Shown: piece by piece, positions 5,987-8,832 of the stretch
Layout of the letters: each line of letters starts with the position of its first letter
Numbering within the stretch: the stretch's first letter is position 1
Assembly: GCA_000715605.1 (NCBI GenBank)
Contig: KL568566.1
Location: forward strand, 18,998-27,829
DNA length: 8,832 bases
Reading direction: 5' to 3'
DNA from: Streptomyces speibonae
Lineage (GTDB): Bacteria > Actinomycetota > Actinomycetes > Streptomycetales > Streptomycetaceae
Notes under the pieces: model-generated
What the model was told of the DNA's origin: nothing
Database searches by the model: none
What the model saw: only the letters and a program-made list of their open reading frames with translations
Position numbers and translations under genes: made by a program

Positions 5987-6047
5987 TACGCCGCTCGGGC
6001 CTCGTAGGCCGCTCAGGCCTCGTACGCCGCTCAGGCCTCGTACGCCG
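5987..6047. repeat. 18-bp tandem repeat across a stop codon
   Basis: Three adjacent 18-base copies lie at 5987-6004, 6005-6022 and 6023-6040, followed by a seven-base partial copy. They differ at only two sites (5998 G/A and 6007 G/C). On the minus strand each unit corresponds to the last codons of the flanking gene (tyrosine, glutamate, alanine), its stop, and one to two further codons. The gene end has therefore been duplicated in frame. Confidence 0.9.
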
Positions 6048-6705
6048 TGATGTCCTTGACGACCGCGAAGCCGAGCCCGTACGCGCTCATGCCCCGTCCG
6101 TACGCCCCCACGTGCACGCCCGCCCCGGTGGAGCCGGCGAGCACCCAGCCGAACTCGGACTCCCGGTAGTGGAACGGCGTCGGTACGCCGTCCACCGGCA
6201 GGGACAGCGTCGACCAGTCCGCGCCGTCCAGGTCGTCGGCGAGGACCCAGGCCGTCTCCGTCTGCTGCTCCAGCCAGTCGTCGCGCAGGGTGTGGTCCAT
6301 CTGGCCGGGCCAGGTGAAGGAGAGCAGCCCCACACCGGCGAGCCAGGCGGCGGAGGAGACCGAGGTGGCCTCCAGCAGACCGGTGCCGTCGGCGCTGCGG
6401 CGGACCGGGTTGGCGGCCACGGTCACCACGACCGCGAACTTCTCCTTGGCGTCCTGGTCGGACCCGGCCGCGAATTCGCTGCGCACGGAGGGCTCGTCGC
6501 CGTGCCCGACCGATCCGTGTTCGACGGCCCCGTCGGCCGCCAGTCCGACCTGCATCAGCCAGCGCGGTCCCGTGAAGGCCTCGTCCAGGCCGTACCACGG
6601 GAAGGGCGCGCGCAGGTAGCCGTCGACGGTACGCCGGGCGGAGGGGACCTGTTGTCCGTCCTCCGCGGCCGGCGCCTGCGCGACTGCCGAACTCGTCGTC
6701 TCCAT
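6031..6705 (-). CDS. Conserved hypothetical protein, function not recognised
   Basis: A 224-residue protein that I do not recognise. It has no signal peptide, and its only hydrophobic stretches are short (90-98 and 119-131). The first 25 residues are polar and probably flexible. The rest looks like a compact mixed alpha/beta domain rich in tryptophan (PFPWYGL 34-40, GPRWL 46-50, WPG 132-134, DDWLEQQTETAWVLADD 142-158) and ends in a glycine-rich segment (GSTGAGVHVGAYGRGMSAYG, 191-210). The start is the ATG at 6703-6705, with GAGGAGG eleven bases upstream in the mRNA. The frame is open back to 6897, and an ATG at 6793-6795 would add 30 residues, but that ATG overlaps a possible -10 element, TATGCT. 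It lies downstream of tatB on the same strand beyond a hairpin, so it is likely a separate unit. Its stop lies inside an 18-bp tandem repeat. Confidence 0.8.
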   Translation of the reverse strand: METTSSAVAQAPAAEDGQQVPSARRTVDGYLRAPFPWYGLDEAFTGPRWLMQVGLAADGAVEHGSVGHGDEPSVRSEFAAGSDQDAKEKFAVVVTVAANPVRRSADGTGLLEATSVSSAAWLAGVGLLSFTWPGQMDHTLRDDWLEQQTETAWVLADDLDGADWSTLSLPVDGVPTPFHYRESEFGWVLAGSTGAGVHVGAYGRGMSAYGLGFAVVKDITAYEA

Positions 6706-6716
6706 GTGCCCGGACG

Positions 6717-6723
6717 CCTCCTC
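6717..6723 (-). promoter_or_regulatory. Ribosome binding site for the 224-residue protein
   Basis: GAGGAGG on the minus strand stands eleven bases before the ATG at 6705. The spacing is slightly long, but this is the best Shine-Dalgarno match near any candidate start of this gene. Confidence 0.55.
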
Positions 6724-6790
6724 GCTCTCGTCGGACCGGGCGGCCCGCCCCCCTTCGGGCGTACTCGTCCGTTCCGCACAACAACTCGGC

Positions 6791-6796
6791 AGCATA
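6791..6796 (-). promoter_or_regulatory. Candidate -10 element upstream of the 224-residue protein
   Basis: TATGCT on the minus strand matches the -10 consensus and would start transcription around 6784, giving a leader of about 80 bases to the ATG at 6705. No -35 hexamer is convincing. Confidence 0.35.
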
Positions 6797-6899
6797 GCCA
6801 CCCTGTGGGCACAGGCTGGGAAACCGCCCGGCGCGTGGGTCGCGCGGAGGGCCGTATCGGGCCGTACGGGGGCCGGGTGGAGTATGAAACGCGTCACGT

Positions 6900-6923
6900 G
6901 CGCGGGGGCGTACGCCCCCGCGC
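6900..6923. terminator. 24-bp palindrome just after tatB
   Basis: The 24 bases from GCGCGGGGGCGT onward read the same on both strands. The RNA can fold into a very GC-rich stem with a small loop centred on CGTACG. It begins six bases beyond the tatB stop and probably ends the htrA-tatB transcript. No T-run follows. Confidence 0.7.
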
Positions 6924-6929
6924 CGGGGC

Positions 6930-7370
6930 TCAGGTGGCGTCGGCGTCGAAGGGCGGACGGTCGTCGGCCGCGGGGATCTCCGGCTTCTTCGTCATGTCGA
7001 CGCGGCCGCCGGACGAGGGAGCGGGCGAGGGCGTGGCCGCTTCCGTGTCGCGGCCGTGGACGGCGTCCGCGACCTCGGCCATCTCCTTCTTCAGGTCGAA
7101 GCCGTTGCGGATCTCCTTCAGCCCCAGGTCGTCGTTGTCCAGCTGCTTGCGGATGAACGTCTTGGGGTTGAGGTCCTCGAAGTCGAAGTCCTTGAACTCC
7201 GGGCCGAGTTCCTGGCGGATGTCCTGCTTGGCGCTCTCCGAGAAGTCCCTGATCTTGCGGATCGTGCGGGTCACGTCCTGGATGACCTTGGGCAGCTTCT
7301 CCGGACCGAAGACGAGCACGGCGAGGACGATGAGCGTCACCAGCTCGAGCGGTCCTATGTCATTGAACAC
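6930..7370 (-). CDS. tatB: Sec-independent (twin-arginine) translocase subunit TatB
   Basis: A 146-residue TatB protein, the component that works with TatC to receive folded proteins bearing twin-arginine signal peptides. Residues 2-21 hold the short N-terminal membrane helix, with the family's glutamate at 9 (IGPLEL, 5-10). The hinge FGPEKLP (21-27) has the GPE form typical of TatB, whereas TatA usually has GxxKLP. The amphipathic helix (about 26-58) follows. The tail is long, charged and proline-rich, as in actinobacteria. The start is GTG at 7368-7370, with GAGGAG six bases upstream; the frame continues to 7451, but the TatB sequence begins exactly at this GTG. It lies 133 bases after the HtrA gene on the same strand, and a palindromic hairpin follows its stop. 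TatA and TatC are not in the window. The predicted Tat-type lipoprotein at 1887-2648 could be a client. Confidence 0.93.
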   Translation of the reverse strand: MFNDIGPLELVTLIVLAVLVFGPEKLPKVIQDVTRTIRKIRDFSESAKQDIRQELGPEFKDFDFEDLNPKTFIRKQLDNDDLGLKEIRNGFDLKKEMAEVADAVHGRDTEAATPSPAPSSGGRVDMTKKPEIPAADDRPPFDADAT

Positions 7371-7376
7371 CTGAAG

Positions 7377-7382
7377 CTCCTC
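7377..7382 (-). promoter_or_regulatory. Ribosome binding site of tatB
   Basis: GAGGAG on the minus strand lies six bases before the GTG at 7370. It decides the start against longer versions of the frame. Confidence 0.8.
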
Positions 7383-7429
7383 GCGATGCCTTCGGTCCTC
7401 GGCCCTCGGTACCGGCCGCCTGTGGTCCT

Positions 7430-7453
7430 CCGTGGTCCGGGCCGGATCCACGG
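7430..7453. repeat. Imperfect hairpin between htrA and tatB
   Basis: CCGTGGTCC (7430-7438) pairs with 7444-7453 (GGATCCACGG) around a five-base loop, with one bulged T at 7447. It lies in the 133-base gap between the two genes and would be in the leader of tatB if transcription continues from htrA. A possible minus-strand -10 element, TACCGT (complement of 7450-7455), overlaps it. Confidence 0.4.
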
Positions 7454-7503
7454 TACCCGTCCATCCCGTACGACCGGTACTGTCCCGGGCACCCGCATGC
7501 CGC

Positions 7504-8832
7504 TCAGCCGCCGTCCGAGGAGCCCAGCACCAGCGACACCGTCCGCTCCTTCCCGTCCCGCTCGAGGGTGAGCTTCAGACGGTCGCCGGGGCGGTGGGCG
7601 CGGGTCTTGACGATGAGCTCCTCGCCGGAGTGGACGCGGGTGCCGTCGACCTCGGTGATGACGTCGCCGGGCTCGATCCCGGCCTTCTCACCGGGGCCTC
7701 CGGTGCTGACCGGCGGTCCGCCGTCGTTGCCCTTGACGGCGACACGGGCGCCGTCGCCGCTGTAATTCATGTCGAGGGTGATGCCGATCACGGGGTGGGT
7801 GGCCTTCCCGTTGTTGATCAGCTCCTCGGCGACGCGCTTGCCCTGGTTGATCGGGATGGCGAAGCCGAGCCCTATGGAACCGGCCTGCCCGCCGTCGAGG
7901 TCCGCGCCGTCGCCGGCGGAGCGGATGGCGGAGTTGATGCCGATCACCCGGGCCCGGGCGTCGAGCAGGGGGCCGCCGGAGTTGCCGGGGTTGATCGGCG
8001 CGTCGGTCTGCAGGGCGTCGACGTAGGACACGTCGCTGCCGTCGCCCTTCTCGCCGCCCGCGGTGATGGGGCGCTCCCGGGCGCTGATGATGCCGGAGGT
8101 GACCGTGCCGGCCAGGTCGAAGGGGGCGCCGATGGCGACGACGGGGTCGCCGACGCGCACGTTGTCGGAGTTGCCGAGCGGCAGGGGGGAGAGCCCGCGC
8201 ACGCCCTTGACCTTCACCACGGCGAGGTCGTAGCCGCTGTCCCGGCCCACCACGGTGGCCTGGGCGGTGTCGCCGCTGTGGAAGGTGACGGTGATCTCGC
8301 CGTTCTCCCCGGCGGGCTCGACGACGTGGTTGTTGGTGAGGATGTGGCCGCGCTCGTCGAGCACGAAGCCGGTGCCGGTGCCGGCCGCTCCGGCGCCGCT
8401 GACGTGCAGGGTGACGACGCTGGGCAGCGCCTGGGCGGCGATCCCGGCGACACTGCCGGGGTCGCGGGCGGTGTCCTCCTTCTCCGCCTGCGGCAGGGTC
8501 ACGGTGCCGATGCCGCCGTTGCGCTCCAGGTACGCGCCGACGATGCCGCCGATGCCGCCGGACACCAGCGCGAGCAGCAGGGCACCCCCGGCGATCGCCC
8601 GCCGCACACTTCTGCGGCGCGGCTTGCCGTCCGCCCCCGCGGGCTGCTGCAACGGCGCGGCTCCCGCCGACACCGCCCAGGGGTCGTAACGCCCCCAGGG
8701 GTCGACGGGCGTGACGTCCACGACGTCGGGCTGCGCCGGGGCGGGCGCGGGGGGTACGGCACCGGCTGCGGCGGGCGCGGGAGGCACGGCACCGGCTGCG
8801 GCGGGCGCGGGAGGCACGGCACTCGGCACCCC
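7504..8832 (-). CDS. htrA: HtrA/DegP-type membrane-anchored serine protease, partial at the right edge
   Basis: The C-terminal 442 residues of an HtrA-like protease, which degrades or refolds damaged proteins outside the cytoplasmic membrane. Numbering from the GTG codon at 8829: a proline/alanine-rich cytoplasmic region (1-70) with ten-residue repeats AVPPAPAAAG; a basic stretch RRRSVRR (71-77); one membrane helix (about 79-101); a trypsin-like domain with catalytic H168 (TNNHVV), D201 (YDLAVVKV) and S284 (GNSGGPLL); and one PDZ domain (about 345-435). All three catalytic residues are present, so the enzyme should be active. The frame is open to the last base, and the visible GTG lacks a ribosome site that could be judged, so the true start is probably beyond the window. 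tatB follows 133 bases downstream. In mycobacteria the equivalent gene sits between rseA and tatB and is tied to the SigE envelope-stress response. Confidence 0.95.
   Translation of the reverse strand, partial: GVPSAVPPAPAAAGAVPPAPAAAGAVPPAPAPAQPDVVDVTPVDPWGRYDPWAVSAGAAPLQQPAGADGKPRRRSVRRAIAGGALLLALVSGGIGGIVGAYLERNGGIGTVTLPQAEKEDTARDPGSVAGIAAQALPSVVTLHVSGAGAAGTGTGFVLDERGHILTNNHVVEPAGENGEITVTFHSGDTAQATVVGRDSGYDLAVVKVKGVRGLSPLPLGNSDNVRVGDPVVAIGAPFDLAGTVTSGIISARERPITAGGEKGDGSDVSYVDALQTDAPINPGNSGGPLLDARARVIGINSAIRSAGDGADLDGGQAGSIGLGFAIPINQGKRVAEELINNGKATHPVIGITLDMNYSGDGARVAVKGNDGGPPVSTGGPGEKAGIEPGDVITEVDGTRVHSGEELIVKTRAHRPGDRLKLTLERDGKERTVSLVLGSSDGG
8741..8830. repeat. 30-bp tandem repeat in the htrA coding region
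   Basis: Three 30-base units lie at 8741-8770, 8771-8800 and 8801-8830. The first two differ at two positions; the third diverges in its last eight bases or so. On the minus strand each encodes a ten-residue unit AVPPAPAAAG or a variant, in the proline-rich region before the membrane helix. The array could continue beyond the edge. Confidence 0.9.

Noticed and set aside
5987..6047. CRISPR array or phage attachment site
   Set aside because: The repeats are directly adjacent with no spacers, unlike CRISPR, and no integrase or tRNA is present. They are explained by in-frame duplication of a gene end.
6706..6897. N-terminal extension of the 224-residue protein to 6795 or 6897
   Set aside because: The extra residues are cysteine- and arginine-rich with poor composition. 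The ribosome site at 6717-6723 suits the ATG at 6705, and a -10-like TATGCT overlaps the ATG at 6795.
5959..7374. 471-residue plus-strand frame over the minus-strand hypothetical gene and tatB
   Set aside because: It runs antisense across two genes and two hairpins, and starts in the tandem repeat and terminator area. tatB is certain on the other strand.

Overview
The window looks like a chromosomal segment of a Streptomyces or closely related high-GC actinomycete. Third codon positions are almost all G or C, GTG starts are used, Shine-Dalgarno sites are AAGGAG or GAGGAG, and two genes appear to be leaderless. There are no tRNAs, rRNAs, insertion sequences, phage genes or CRISPR arrays. Nine protein genes account for nearly all of the sequence, and one of them runs off the right edge.

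Left part, 1-2648: about 215 bases without a convincing gene lead into a CorA-family Mg2+/Co2+ channel (216-1334). A small conserved protein of unknown function with a polybasic tail follows (1358-1873), probably expressed from its own leaderless promoter. It converges with an LppX/LprG-like lipoprotein gene on the minus strand (1887-2648).

Middle part, 2649-5978: a divergent promoter region of about 215 bases leads rightward into two overlapping genes. The first encodes a soluble protein with PRC-barrel-like, MgtE-N and paired CBS domains, but without the MgtE channel domain. The second encodes a two-helix DUF1003 membrane protein. Next comes mrp (4789-5922), an Fe-S carrier P-loop ATPase that probably has its own leaderless promoter. 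The block ends in a perfect 16-bp hairpin.

Right part, 5979-8832: three minus-strand genes, in transcription order a membrane-anchored HtrA-like serine protease (partial), tatB (twin-arginine translocation), and an unrecognised 224-residue protein. The C-terminal codons and stop codon of the last have been tandemly duplicated.

From memory, the set htrA, tatB, mrp, DUF1003, MgtE-N/CBS protein, corA also sits together in Mycobacterium tuberculosis, roughly Rv1223 to Rv1239c, next to sigE and rseA. The window may therefore be an ancient actinobacterial neighbourhood that combines envelope-stress, export and Mg2+ functions. The most intriguing part is the apparent split MgtE, a Mg2+-sensor module without a channel, translationally coupled to a DUF1003 membrane protein and about 1.5 kb from a CorA channel.
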